From the NCBI RefSeq assembly GCF_933775445.1, contig NC_065872.1, forward strand, positions 3,224,001-3,288,000: 64,000 bases of DNA, read 5' to 3'. The translations under genes were made by a program, and so were the position numbers. This document shows positions 1 through 11,871 of the stretch, in pieces (the first letter of the stretch is position 1; each line of letters opens with the position of its first letter). The DNA is from Argentina anserina (lineage: Eukaryota > Streptophyta > Magnoliopsida > Rosales > Rosaceae). The notes under the pieces are model-generated. The model was given only the letters and a program-made list of their open reading frames with translations. It had not been told where the DNA came from and searched no databases.

Positions 1-983
1 GTAGTCCTCGCCGGCACGTCAATAAGCACCACTGACCCCGCCCCAATCTTTGCACCCTCTCCAATGTTCACATTCCCCAAAATGGTCGCCCCGGCTCCAA
101 TAAGCACCCCGTCGCCAATCTTGGGGTGCCTGTCTCCCCCCGTCTTTCCGGTCCCTCCCAGCGTCACGTGGTGGAGTATGGACACATTGTTCCCAATCAC
201 CGCCGTCTCCCCCACCACCACTCCCGTCGCGTGGTCAAACAGCACCCCCTTTCCAATCCTCGCCGCCGGGTGAATATCCACCGCAAACACATGGGCTATC
301 CGCGAGTGCAGCGCAAGCGCCAGCGGCCTGCGTGACTGAATCCACAGCTTATGCGCCACTCTTTGCGCCTGAAACAACCACAAATTCATCCACGTTACTA
401 TTCATAACACGAAAATTGTGTTCTCTCGTGCTATGAAATCACGAGCATAACCAAAAATCATAGATTAACTAACTATTAGTTTAAAAATCCATACAAATTG
501 AAGGTGTTCATGTTCCGGAATCTTCTAACTAATCAATTAGCTCTGAAAATCACCACAAACATTTTTACTGATTGAGAGTAAGAAAATATTAACCTCGGGG
601 ATTGGATTAGTTACCTGACATGCTAGAAAGCCTTTGTAATTGAGCAAGCAGTGAGAGAAGGACACGCAGGCCGGGTCGCGCTCGTGGGCGGCGCGTAGAT
701 CAGCGACGGCGGCGGCGCGTAGGGAGGAGTCGGAGGAGAAGGTGTTGAGGAAGAGGTCGTAGAGGAGCGTGGAGAGGAGAGTGGAGGAGCAGAGCTTGTT
801 GCCGAGGTGAAACGACAGCGATTGCACCAGCGACGAGTGGGAGAGGATCGTCGAGTAGAGGTAGCTGGCGAGAGCCGGCTCGGACTCGGCGTCGCGCCGC
901 GCCTCCGCTTTGATGTGAGCCCACAGCCACTGCTCGGCTTCGGCCTCGGAGGAATCTGACTGCCGGAGCTCACCGGTCGGCAT
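1..983 (-). CDS. Serine O-acetyltransferase (cytosolic SERAT1-type), 3' end outside window
   Basis: Makes O-acetylserine from serine and acetyl-CoA, the committed step of cysteine synthesis; it binds O-acetylserine(thiol)lyase in the cysteine synthase complex. Exons on the minus strand: 983-615 (123 codons, phase 0; donor CAG|GTAA) and 368 to beyond position 1 (acceptor TTTCAG|GCG). The first exon carries the helical N-terminal SAT domain (LASYLYSTILSHSSL, then LLNYKGFLACQ). The second enters the left-handed beta-helix of hexapeptide repeats with DIHPAARIGKG, DHATGVVVGE and the H-H-V-T-L-G-G-T-G loop, which includes the catalytic His. The start MPTGELRQSD follows an upstream TATA-like box and there is no obvious transit peptide, which suggests the cytosolic class. 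The C-terminus, which carries the OASTL-binding tail and the cysteine feedback site, is not in this window. Confidence 0.93.
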
Positions 984-1069
984 CGGATTAGCAAGTGGTG
1001 GAGTTTGGCGGCTGTGGAATTGGGCTCTCTGTGAGAGTTGATTTATGTGGTCGGGTGGCTGCTTGGTCT

Positions 1070-1077
1070 CTTAAATA
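1070..1077 (-). promoter_or_regulatory. Candidate TATA box of the serine acetyltransferase gene
   Basis: TATTTAAG on the minus strand, 87 bp upstream of the ATG at 983. Spacing and sequence fit a plant TATA element. No transcript start is known, so this is inference. Confidence 0.4.
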
Positions 1078-1269
1078 CGAGAATGACTGTTACTGTGCTT
1101 TTATCTCTCTTGGAAATAGTGCTTTGAAAAAATGATTGGACCGGAGGAGTTACTGTTTACACTATTTGTCTCATACAATGTGAACGCTCATAGTTCTAAA
1201 AATATGCGATTTCACAACTAATTTCGATGCTCGTAACAATTATTGGAGTGCAGAAAGTTTACCTCACTC

Positions 1270-3849
1270 ATAGGGGTGGACAAACTGACCCGAAAACCGA
1301 AAAAAATCGGACCCGAACCCAAATCGAATCCGAATAAACCGAAACTCGAATCAAACCGAACCGAAAATAAAAAAGCCGAACCGAACCGATTCTATTTGGG
1401 TTGGGTTTTGGGTTCAGTCCCTTAGAAACCGAACCGACCCGAACAACCCGAAGTCAATGGTCAACGTTACAAAACGACATCATTTTGTCATATTTATAAT
1501 TTTACATTATTATTATTTTTTTAATAAAAAAAATAGTGTGGTCGGTCTCACAGCCGCACATAATTTCTAACCTAATTGACTTAATGTATAAGAGGCGCAT
1601 TATTTAGCCGTCTTGCTTCCCTCATAATGCGATAGTTTTATTTTAAACCTAATATAAATGTTATGATACATTAGTTGACACTTAGGAAATCGCCAACTCT
1701 AATTCGAAATATGATCGATCGACACCAGCAGATGTGATTGGTATATATATTTAGGGACCCCGTAAAAATTTCGTCCGTTTTGGACATGGTTTGACCGTTC
1801 GTACCTACGGTTAACTAAAAAAGAGGCGTTTTCACATATTGAAACCCTATTGACCGGGGCTTTGCCAAATATATTTCTTTAGTGCGACCGCGCATGATAG
1901 ATAACAAAAATTTGGTGATTTCAGATATGCAAACGGCTTTCGGCGTTCGCATATTTGTAATAGGTCCTCCCTTATGGCATAATAGTGGTGTTTTCGATTT
2001 ACCAAAAATTCTGACGGTTAAATGAGGTCCGAATTGGATGAAATTTTTATAGGGTCACTAAATATATATACCGATTACATCGGCTGGTGTCGATCGATCC
2101 CTATAAGTTTCCTTCATATAGTCGCTTCATAATGCGATAGTTTTATTTTAAACCTAATGTAAAGGTTATGATACATTAGTTGACTCTTAGGTGATCGTCA
2201 ACTCTAATTCAAAATATGATCGATCGACACCAGCAGATGTGATTGGTATATATATTTAGGGACCCCGTAAAAATTTCGTCCATTTTGGACATGGTTTGAC
2301 CGTTCGTACCTACGGTTAACTAAAAAATAGGCGTTTTCACATATTGAAACCCCATTGACCGGGATTTTGCCAAATATATTTCTTTAGTGCGACCGCGCAT
2401 GATAAGTAACAAAAATTAGGTGATTTCAGATATGCAAACGGCTTTCGGCGTTCGCATATTTGTAATAGGTCCTCCCTTATGGCACAATAGTGATGTTTTC
2501 GATTTACCAAAAATTCCGACGGTTAAATAAGGTCCGAATTGGATGAAATTTTTATAGGATCACTAAATATATATAACGATCACATCGGCTAGTGTCGATC
2601 GATCACTAGAAGTTTCCTTCATATAGTCGCTTCATAATGCGATAGTTTTATTTTAAACCTAATATAAAGGTTATGATACATTAGTTGACACTTAGGTGAT
2701 CGTCAATTCTAATTCGAAATATGGTCGATCGACACCAGCAGATGTGATTGGTATATATATTTAGGGACCCCGTAAAAATTTCGTCAATTTTGGACATGGT
2801 TTGACCGTTCGTACCTACGGTCAACCAAAAAAGAGGTGTTTTCACATAATAAAACCTTATTGATCGGGGCTTTGCCAAATAGATTTCTTCAGTGCGACCC
2901 CGCATGATAAGTAACAAAAATTAGGTGACTTCAAATATGCAAACGGCTTTCGGCGCTCGCATCTTTGTAATGGATTCACCTTTAGGACAAATTAGTGGTG
3001 TTTTCAGTTTACCGGAAATTCTGACGGTCAAACTAGGTCCGAATTGGTTGAAATTTTTACATGGTCACTAAATATATATACTGATCACATCGGATGGTGT
3101 CGATCGATCCCTAAAAGTTTACTTCATATAGTCGCTTCATAATGCGATAGTTTTATTATAAATCTAATATAAAGGTATGATACATTAGTGGACACTTCAG
3201 CAATCGATAACTCCAGTTCGAAATATGGTCGATCGACACCAGCAGATGTGATCAGTATATATATTTAGGGAACCCGTAAAAATTTCGTCCGATTTGGATA
3301 TTGATTGATCGTCCATACTTATGGTCAAGAAAAAAGGCGTTTTGACATTAAAATCCTCATTGACCGGGGCTTTGCCAAATGGAATTTTTTGGTGCGACCG
3401 CACACAATCGGTGACAAAAATTAGGTGATTTCATATATGCAAACGACTTTTAGTGTTCGCATATTGGTAATGGGTCTTCCCTTATGACATAATAGTGTTG
3501 TTTTCGGGTAAAAACTCATCGGGCTTGCGGGCCTCGGCGAGCTTTTCAGATCCACGGGCTAAATGATGAGGCATAAGTCAATTAGGTATGAAATAATCAT
3601 TAGACTATTAGTTTTTCATCTTTATGTTAAATTTTGTACTTTTAAAATTAATATATAATATTACGTATTTTACATATGGGTAAAACCGAAAAAAAAACCG
3701 AACCGAACCAAACCGTACGGATTGGGTTGGGTTGTGGGTCACAGTCTCTAAAATAGAAAAACCGAACCGAACCGAACCGAATTTAAAATTTGGGTTGGGT
3801 TATGGGTTTTGTCCAAAACCGAACCGAATGGACCCGTGTCCACCCCTGG
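1270..3849. mobile_element. hAT-like non-autonomous element with CCGAACC-rich ends
   Basis: The ends are inverted: AGGGGTGGAC at 1272 and GTCCACCCCT finishing near 3847, the usual CAGGGGTGGAC-type terminus of plant hAT elements. Flanks share CTCACTC (left just before the element, right just after GG), a slightly degraded target duplication of about 7-8 bp. Subterminal zones (about 1283-1450 and 3676-3840) are dense in CCGAACC on one strand and GGTTGGGTT-like runs on the other, resembling subterminal transposase-binding repeats. There is no transposase frame. The interior is filled by a 505-bp tandem array, listed separately. Confidence 0.72.
1613..3508. repeat. Tandem array of a 505-bp unit, about 3.7 copies
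   Basis: The anchor CATAATGCGATAGTTTTAT occurs at 1623, 2128, 2633 and 3138, exactly 505 bp apart each time. The last copy breaks off near 3508. Inside each unit, imperfect inverted arms face each other: GATCGATCGACACCAGC with GGTATATATATTTAGG on the left, and the matching reverse complement (GCTGGTGTCGATCGATC) on the right, with arms of roughly 110 bp. Copies differ by point changes and short indels that disrupt any shared frame. The units look like a MITE-like inverted repeat amplified in tandem. Confidence 0.85.
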
Positions 3850-4121
3850 CTCACTCTTCTCATTTCAATATTCAACATCTCCATAATTTCTTATTGAGAA
3901 GTAAAATCTAAACTCTCTATAATTTTTCAACATCAACTCCAACATTTCCTATTTTACAGATATGTATACTTATTATTATACTAAAATATTATAATAGAAA
4001 ATATATATGGAGTTGATACGACACAAACAGTAAATAAAATAAAAATTAGTGTGTATATTACAGTAATTATGTCCCAAATAACTTGATGGCTATTAAACTC
4101 ATTCAAATAAGCCTGAAAACG
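3850..4121. other. Short AT-rich spacer
   Basis: Between the hAT-like element and the decayed ET tail. No coding frame, RNA gene or repeat that I can support. Confidence 0.5.
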
Positions 4122-4440
4122 TTAAATCACACAGTACATGGCAGAAGTAAATAACAGTTCAGTAAATGAGCACACATCAATACACATTACAGCTTTGAGC
4201 TCATTCAGACATTCAAGAATATTGGATTTCTGGATCCTTCTCCCTCGCTTTGAGCGCATCCCCCCTTTCCCTTGCTTGAATTGGTTCTGTTCTACAAGGA
4301 CAGCCACCAGCCAAGATGAATATTCTACATATCGACGCAGAATTGGTGGAAGCTCTACTTCGTATCTCACACATTTGATGCGTAATGACTATCAAAACTC
4401 TTTGTTGCTGAAAACACTGCATTTTGATTCCACATTCGTA
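4122..4440 (-). pseudogene. Decayed C-terminal ET repeat downstream of the first ET gene
   Basis: Read on the minus strand, this resembles the last third of the second ET gene: RYEVELPP here matches KYETVELPP there, and GRRIQKS is shared exactly. The repeat between them has lost its frame and its Cys/His ligands. It lies directly after the stop codon at 4466. The first gene therefore appears to have lost its original last ET repeat through a premature stop followed by drift. Part of this DNA may still be transcribed as 3' UTR. Confidence 0.7.
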
Positions 4441-4465
4441 TCTGATATGAGTGATATCCTAATTA

Positions 4466-6451
4466 CTACCAACTCCTCATCCCTTTGTGCATGGCGCACC
4501 TCATTCTTCCTGGAGCTGGAGGTCTTCTACAAGCAGACCCTTTAACTGTAGTCGCCCCACAAATTTCAGTGTACTCCCTAGTAATGCGACTTTCATATGA
4601 AACAAACTCTCTCTTGCTAGCTGTAGTCGATCCAGTATTCCACATTCCTTTGTGTTCAGCACATCTCTTTCTTCCTTGAACTGGAGGACTTATACAGGTA
4701 GAGCCATCACTTGCTGCCGCCCCACAAATTTCAGTGTACTCCCTAGGAATGCGACTTTCATACGGAACAAACTCTCTGTTGCTAGCTGTAGTCGATCCAG
4801 TATTCCGCATTCCTTTGTGTTCATCACATCTCTTTCTTCCTTGAACTGGAGGACTTTTACAGGTAGAGCCATCACTTGCTGCCGCCCCACAAATTTCAGT
4901 GTACTCCCTAATACTGCGACTTTCATATGAAACAAACTCTCTGTTGCTAGCTGTAGTCGATCCAGTATTCTTCATCCCTTTGTGTTCAGCACACCTCTTT
5001 CTTCCTTGAACTGGTGCCTTGGTACATATGGACGCATCACCAACAGCCACCCCACAAACTATGGTATTTTCATGACTAATCCCACTTCCATCCAAAAGTA
5101 ACCTAGGCTGTGATCTGCCAAGCTTGATAACTTGAGGTATGAGATTCCTGCTCTCCCTATCAGCATAGTCACTGAACTTTCCTTCAGTTGAAGTCATCTT
5201 GCTGGACTTTATTCTAATACCAACTTGCTTCTGTCCGAAAGGTAGATGCCTTGGGACAATAGTAGTAAATCGGGTTAGTTTTGAGGACTTTTTCTCAAGT
5301 TTCTCAAGTTTCTGAAGGACATCATCATGGCGCCGTGACGCATTTGATCTTGTATTCCATGCGTAATCAAATGTGTCAAGCAGCATCCGTTCTGCTCTCA
5401 GCGCCTCACTTTTGGTTCTCATCTGTTTGACAATGAACAAAGAACGAGATGAAATCACTACTAATATTTTTATAACAAACTACTAAGCAGTACGAGTGAC
5501 AAGCATATACTCACAATTCACTAAATGCATCACAGCATCACCCTAGACGTAGCTCTAGCATACCAGCATGCATGCGAATTAGAATGAAGAATAAACATGA
5601 ACGTACACAACCATGATTAAATAAATGTTCAAGTTAAGACAGCTAAAAGATTCGTGTTGAGTCTATCCTATGATTGAAAAGCTAGACATAGAATCAGTAA
5701 CAACTGCAACCAAAACACAGAATCTATAGCAAGCAGTTATAACAATACAATCAGCACAACCAATAAAAATCCAGGAGATCATTACATCATAGATCAAACT
5801 TACAGGAGCCCATCTATACACAATGGTGTAGCCTCTTGCCAGCATCTGCTGAAACAATCCAGGCCCCTTGCAGATTAGCTCATACCGATTCCCAAATGAG
5901 CATGACTTCCCCAAATGAGCCCCTGTCCGGCCATACTGCCGAAGTCTGGTCGTTACATTATCAGCCTGTCCAACATAAACCGGAACAATTTGATCCGCTT
6001 TAATAACACGGCCTGAGCCACTAGGTAAAACAGCAACGCCAAGTTCATACACTCCTGGACTCTCATCGCTAGGCAGATTATGAACTCTGTACCTTTCAGC
6101 CCCATCCTTGTTCGCTGAATGGTCCTCCCAGTCACAAGGCCCAACAATAACCTGACTTGCATCACAATTAATTGAGTCAAGAATGTAAACACTATATATA
6201 GAACTCGATATTGCCATCTGGTGTGATGAAAGATACATAATTTAAGCACCAAAGTCTTTGTTGTGATCAAAGAAACATAATTGAAGCCCAAAACAAAGTG
6301 AGCGTGATCAGGGAATTACCTTCCAATCAAAAAAGTGAGAGTCTAGCTGGGTACACTTGCTTTCTTCCCTCTTCAACCTTTGAACAACAAGGGTTAAGAC
6401 GTTGGACACCATTGAAGGGGCTTCATCATCAAGTTTGAGTATCAAAGCCAT
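4466..6451 (-). CDS. EFFECTOR OF TRANSCRIPTION (ET)-like protein, copy 1
   Basis: Plant ET proteins carry a single GIY-YIG-like (UvrC-type) domain followed by Cys/His 'ET repeats'. In Arabidopsis they are linked to gibberellin responses and DNA/chromatin regulation in the nucleus. Exons: 6451-6320, 6151-5804 and 5422-4466, giving 478 aa. The GIY-YIG-like core lies at residues 77-105 (GVY, then VYVGQ) and is followed by RLRQYGRTGAHL. Four ET repeats (C-G-x8-C, then GRKRC-x2-HKG) start at residues 283, 338, 393 and 448, a strict 55-residue period; repeats 2 and 3 are nearly identical. In the last repeat GRKRC has become GRMRC. The protein ends right after HKGMRSW, and a decayed fifth repeat follows the stop. 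A paralogue lies about 0.9 kb upstream in the same orientation. Confidence 0.88.
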
Positions 6452-7336
6452 GTTTTTTCTTCTAAATGAGAAAGCCCTATATTGAACTCACTGTGTGCTG
6501 ATCATAGGATTCATGGAAGCCATCTAGAGATCTATGGATGGGTGGAGGAAGAGACTGCAGGTACCACTCTCACTAGCTTATGAGATAGCAATGAATAAAG
6601 GAGCACTGATGCGTAGTACCATTCTCACTCTCATGCATATCCCCTTTTGTTTTGATCTTGTGGGTAAGAATATGACAACCACTTCACTAGCTAAATTATT
6701 GGTTGCTTATTATCAAAACGTGTGTATAAAACTATAAAGAACTTTTGTTGCCTACATGTTGGTTAGAATCCAACTGTAAAAGTATTTTATCTGGTGAAAA
6801 TCTTTCAACTACAAATCCTTAGACTAGTTAACCACTGTCTCATACGATGTAACAACTCATCTCTGAAATGAGCTATAAAATAGCTATTCCTGCACTTCAA
6901 AGCACTATAGAACACATGAATGAATCAATTTACTTTTGATGGAAGCAGAAACACTTCCTACTAAATTACTTCCAATACTGCAAAAACATCCAAAAGAATC
7001 AAATTTAACAGAAGATTCGGAACTGATACAACTAATTGTTACTAAGATAGATTACAGTGCATGATAAATCATGCCCCAAATTCTCTACAGGTACAACAAT
7101 AACTTAAAAGGCTATAACTCATACAGATGCCTGAATGTTACAAGATCAGCATGACTACAAATCACTAAATCACAAAGTATATAGTCTTCTATCTTTGGGG
7201 GAAAAATTCAATAAAATATCACCTGGAGACTCTTCGTCGTTCTTTGGTATTATTTCCTAGCACCTGTTTCTTTCACAAGCGGTTCTTGTATGGTATTAGT
7301 ATAGAACAGTTCTGCAAATTAGTGTACAGAAATACA
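6452..7336. other. Spacer between the tandem ET genes
   Basis: About 0.9 kb, AT-rich. It must hold the promoter of ET copy 1 and the 3' UTR of ET copy 2. I see no further gene, RNA or repeat. Confidence 0.5.
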
Positions 7337-9475
7337 TCATGCACATTTTTCGACAATCTCTTCTTTCACTGACTTGGACTTGGATTTCTGGATTCTTCTC
7401 CCTTTGTGATCATCACACCTTTTTCTTCCTTGCCTTGATTCTATTCTACAGTGAGAGCCACCAGGCAAGATGAATCCGCATATTGTAGGGCTCTGACTAA
7501 CACAAACTGGTGGAAGCTCTACTGTTTCATACTTCATATTTGATGCGTCATGACTTTCAAGCTTTTTGTTGCTAATGACACTGCGTTTTGAGTCCACATT
7601 GTTATCTGATATCCCAACTGTAATTGACCTTTTAATCCTCATCCCTTTGTGTGCAGCACACCTCTTTCTTCCTTGGACTGGTGGTGTTCTACACACAGAG
7701 TCATCACCAATAACCACCCCACAAATTATAGTATTTTCCTGAGTAATGCCACTTTCATCCGAAACAATTTCTCTATTGCTGATAACACTGGAGCTTGAAT
7801 CAATGTTGCTATGTGATATCTTGACTGTAATCGACCCTGTAATTCTCATCCCTTTATGTTCAGCACACCTCTTTCTTCCTTGAACTGGTTCCTTTCTACA
7901 TATGGACCCATCATCTATAGCTACCCCACAAATTATAGTATTTTCCTGAGTAAACCCACTTCCATCCAAAACTAACCTAGGCTGTAATCTGCCAAACTTG
8001 AAAACGTGGGGTATGAGACTCCTGCGGTCCCTATCAGCATAGTCACTGAAATTTTCCTCTGATGAAACCAGTTTTCTAGAGTTAATTGTGATACCGACTT
8101 GCTTCTGTCGGAAAGGTAGAAGCCTCTGAACAATATTAGTAAATCGCATAGGTTTTGAGGAAACTTTCTTGAGTCTCTGAAGGACATCATCAGGACGCCG
8201 TGCACCATTGATGCTTGTGTTCCATGCATAATCAAATGTGTTAAGCAGCTGACTTTCTGTTTCCAACGCCTTGCTTTTGGTTTCCATCTGTTTAACAATG
8301 AACAAAAAATGAGGCATATCATACATATAGTCCACTTATGTTTTTACTTGTGCAGGAGAACTGCTATTCTATAATGACAAACTGCAATCACTCATAACGG
8401 CAAGCACATAACACAATCGGTTTACATTAGTTAATGTGCATATTTAGTAGATAACTGATTGAATACAGGTCCAATCTATACTGTTTAGATTAGTTATTGT
8501 ATCACTACAGGCCCAATCTTTACAGTTTAGATGAGCTCATGTTTACATTCAGTAGAGAACAGTACTGACTAACTACAGAAAAACGATGCACCTTTAAATT
8601 GTATTCACAATCAACTCCAAATAGCCACACCAGAAACCATATAAAAGAGAAGCACTAACTACCATAAATTCATCCATGCTCTTCTATATCCATGATAAAC
8701 TAACTAGTAACTAGACACAGTATCAGTATAACAAAGCTGAGTGAACAGGCGATTTAACAAGTGCTCGAACTGAAATAAATCACAGCACAAGCCAAGAAAG
8801 ATTCATCAAAACTGACCCCAATCAGCACAATCCAAGTAAACTTCACTACTCGAAAATCGAAATCAAACTTACAGGAGCCCATCTGTACACAATGGGGTAG
8901 CCTCTAGCCAGCATCTCCTCAAACAATCCAGGCCCCTTTCGTAACCGCTCACTCGTATTCCCAACCGCACAGCACTTCCCCAAATGAGCCCCTGTCCGGC
9001 CATACTGCTGAAGCCTAGTCCTCACACTATCAGCTTGCCCAAGATAAACCGGGACTACCTTATCCGATCCAGTCCCACGACCCCGCCAAACAGCAACCCC
9101 GAGTTCATACAGTCCCGGACTCTCATCTTTAGGCATGTTATGTACTCTGTACCTCTCAGCTCCTTCCTTGCCGGCTGCATAGTCCTCCCAGTCACAGGGC
9201 CCGACAAGAACCTATATTTCATCAGAGTTTAATATGTCAACAACGTAAGTAACATGCAAAACTCGATTCTACGATCTGGGTTTGATGAAAGAAGCAAAAT
9301 TTAAGCCGAAAAACAAGGGAGTGGATTACAGGAAATCGAACACAGAGACAGAAGTGTTAGTCAGCGTGATTAGGGGGATTACCTTCCAATTGGAGAAGTG
9401 GGGGTCATGTTTTGTGCGCTTGCAATCTTCCCTCTTCAATCTTGGGAGAGCAGCGGTTAAGTCGGTGGCTACCAT
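7337..9475 (-). CDS. EFFECTOR OF TRANSCRIPTION (ET)-like protein, copy 2
   Basis: Exons: 9475-9383, 9211-8873 and 8287-7337, giving 460 aa. Introns interrupt the same places as in copy 1, so the pair arose by tandem duplication. The first ATG at 9491 is out of frame; I chose 9475 because an in-frame TGA lies just upstream and the frame runs cleanly into the splice site (KREDCKRTKHD, then NWK|V). The GIY-YIG-like core is GLY at 64-66 and VYLGQ at 86-90, followed by RLQQYGRTGAHLGKC. Three ET repeats start at residues 264, 333 and 414, spaced more widely than in copy 1 and separated by Ser-rich linkers. The last is C-G-F-I-L-P-G-G-S-H-C, then GRKRCDDHKG and a basic tail (RRIQKSKSK). This copy keeps the C-terminus that copy 1 has lost and is probably closer to the ancestor. 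Confidence 0.9.
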
Positions 9476-11602
9476 CGGAGGGGTTCATGGAGAAGTCAAA
9501 TGACCGTTGATGACGCCCTTTAGCGGCGCCAAAGATCGAATAGAGGACGAAACTTCAAGGTGCGTGGCATAAGATCTGGCCCGTTTAAGAGGGCTAAGCC
9601 CAATTCCCGTTCAATTTTAATTTCTAAAGAGTACAAGTTAAGTTATACAAGAGAATCTATAAAATATTAATCAATTAATGTACAAAAAAAACTGTACATC
9701 ACTGCAATTGTAAAGTTAGTCAAAGATGAGGTTGATCGATCGAGCAAGTGAATTGGAAAAATACGACCAGAATGATATGCTATGTACGATGCATTAACAC
9801 ATCGTAGAACGGTAGAAGACTCGACATACCAATATGGATTGAACTTATTGTTGTAGCGGAATGTGATCGAGGTGATGGAGGAAATTGACCAAATTAGCAT
9901 CTCACTAGCTTAATCAAGTTGTAGATAAGATGACAACATGCCAATTCCCAAACATGCAATCAGAAGATATCTATTGATTATGTACAATAATTGGATTAAT
10001 AGCTAAACGTTTGGCCCTCGAGATTGAGTGATTTGATGGCCGACCATGAAGACCACAATTGTTCTTCACTAAGCAATTGATACGATATTAACGGCTTAAT
10101 GCATCCTCAATCTTTTGTGTTGAAGCTCCTTTAATAAAAGGGAAAGAGAGATGGGTTGGGACTTTAAAACTTGATATTCGAATATATTGCCATGAGAGCA
10201 TGAGGTTACTTGCTTATGAATCCATGATGCATTCCATCTTTTGGAGAAAATTAATTGAACAAAAGAAGCAAAAAGAAGCTGACAGAATATGGAGTTAAAA
10301 ATAATAGAAAGTTGGATATGGTAATCACATGGTGGAGAATAAAAATCACTACTCTTTATGGTTTTGTAAAGAGGTGAAATATCATTTGTACGAGTTATGT
10401 TAGTTGCAATAAGCTTAGCACAAACTATTTGTTGACAGGAGCATAACTCTCGCTATTGGATAACTCTCGCTACTGGATCATCTAGACCTGATCGACTGGT
10501 CCGCGTGCAGCCGGCCAGCACCAATTGTTGGTCCAACCCGAAAGATTAAGCATAACAGTTGATAGATGTGGTATTATGGCAGTGTGAAAAGAGGCATGTG
10601 AATGCCATATCAGCTGGGCATTGATCTGACATCGAAGACAACCCAAAGAGTGGTCCTCTCAGGGGCTATAAAGAACCGATTGTGCCTTCGAAAGAAGGTA
10701 ATGCCATTCTGACTCCACTTACAATTATATGATACTTTTACCGATCGATTAACAAAAGTATCATAGTGAAATATTTCGGTAACACCGGACATGTTTCCTA
10801 TTCTGAACTGTTCTAGTAATTAAGGTCTAGCAGGAGAAGAACAAGAAGAAGTCTACGGTTTTGCTACATAAACACTATTATTTTGCAATGAGCTAATACA
10901 ATACGAAGAATTTGACACATTATGGTTGCATTAATATGAGATCGTCTAGTAACGTTGTGACTTGTGACTTTGTGAGTAAGGACTAAGGGTGCCGGAAGCA
11001 TTCTTCTTACTTCATGAAATTGAAGGCAAACCACGTCTAATTGGTACACGTTAGGCCTTTAGGTCTGACTCCCATCTCTTAAAGAAACTATAGGGTGGAC
11101 ATAATGTTGGGGTGTCCTTCTCTCCATTGATAACCATTAAGAGTATATCAAATCAACAGTTTCTTATAAACATGGGTTGAATAATTGGCGCCATATTCCT
11201 ATCAAGCCTTAAAAACGGATGTGATATGGACATTATGTTCTTAAGAGATGCAATAGGCATCTTGATTCTTGATCACTAATGCAATGACGACAGTTTTACA
11301 GTACTCTAAAATATGTTTTAATCCATGAAATGTTTGTAGTCAACTTAAGGTTTATGAATTCGACAAAAGCATATATCATCACACAGTCACATTGTTGACT
11401 AGTAAAGTGCTAATTGGTACTTGAGTGCACTACATCTACAATTCTATATGAGATATCTTCCTCACCCCCAAATCAAAAGCATATCATACTTTGTTCTTAT
11501 GGCTTATGGTGAATTTAAGATATAATCCCTTGTTAAATATGTAAAGAGTGAAGACAAACCCTAAATCAATATCATAATCCACTGATCAATTCACTAAACG
11601 AT
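9476..11602. other. AT-rich spacer upstream of ET copy 2
   Basis: Contains the promoter region of ET copy 2 at its left edge. The rest has only short random frames. A short near-duplicate (ACTCTCGCTA followed by TTGGAT or CTGGAT) sits around 10449-10480. No gene is supported. Confidence 0.5.
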
Positions 11603-11612
11603 ATATCCCTCA

Positions 11613-11861
11613 ACCAACGAGGTTTGACTCAATTGGTAATGACGAACTTGAGGTGTATCACCCACACAGGTTCGATCCCCGCTGCCAGTAAATCTCGTTG
11701 GCTCGCGATCTGTAAATTTTCCTACGGAAATCCATACCTGAGGGCTGTGTGACATGTATGTGTTCGTCGTAAGTCTTTCAAGATTGAGATTATGGGTATA
11801 CTCTAGCGATAATAATGTAGCATAACCAAGCTCACACCAAAACTTTTTGTAACAAAAAAAA
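11613..11861 (+). mobile_element. tRNA-derived SINE with 10-bp target-site duplication
   Basis: About 249 bp. The 5' end resembles a tRNA gene: an A-box-like TGACTCAATTGGT at 11625 and a B box GGTTCGATCC at 11669, the internal RNA polymerase III promoter. The body continues for about 180 bp and ends in an A-rich tail (AACAAAAAAAAA). It is flanked by perfect direct repeats ATATCCCTCA at 11603-11612 and 11862-11871. Promoter, tail and duplication together make this a strong SINE call. The intact duplication suggests a fairly recent insertion. Confidence 0.88.
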
Positions 11862-11871
11862 ATATCCCTCA

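Noticed and set aside
1240..1425. Coding frame in the CCGAACC-rich stretch
   Set aside because: Low-complexity subterminal repeats of a transposon.
4138..4930. Plus-strand frames across the ET gene
   Set aside because: They are shadows of the 165-bp coding repeats on the minus strand.
11620..11690. tRNA gene
   Set aside because: A and B boxes are present, but no complete cloverleaf can be drawn and the sequence continues into a SINE body with A-tail and target duplication.
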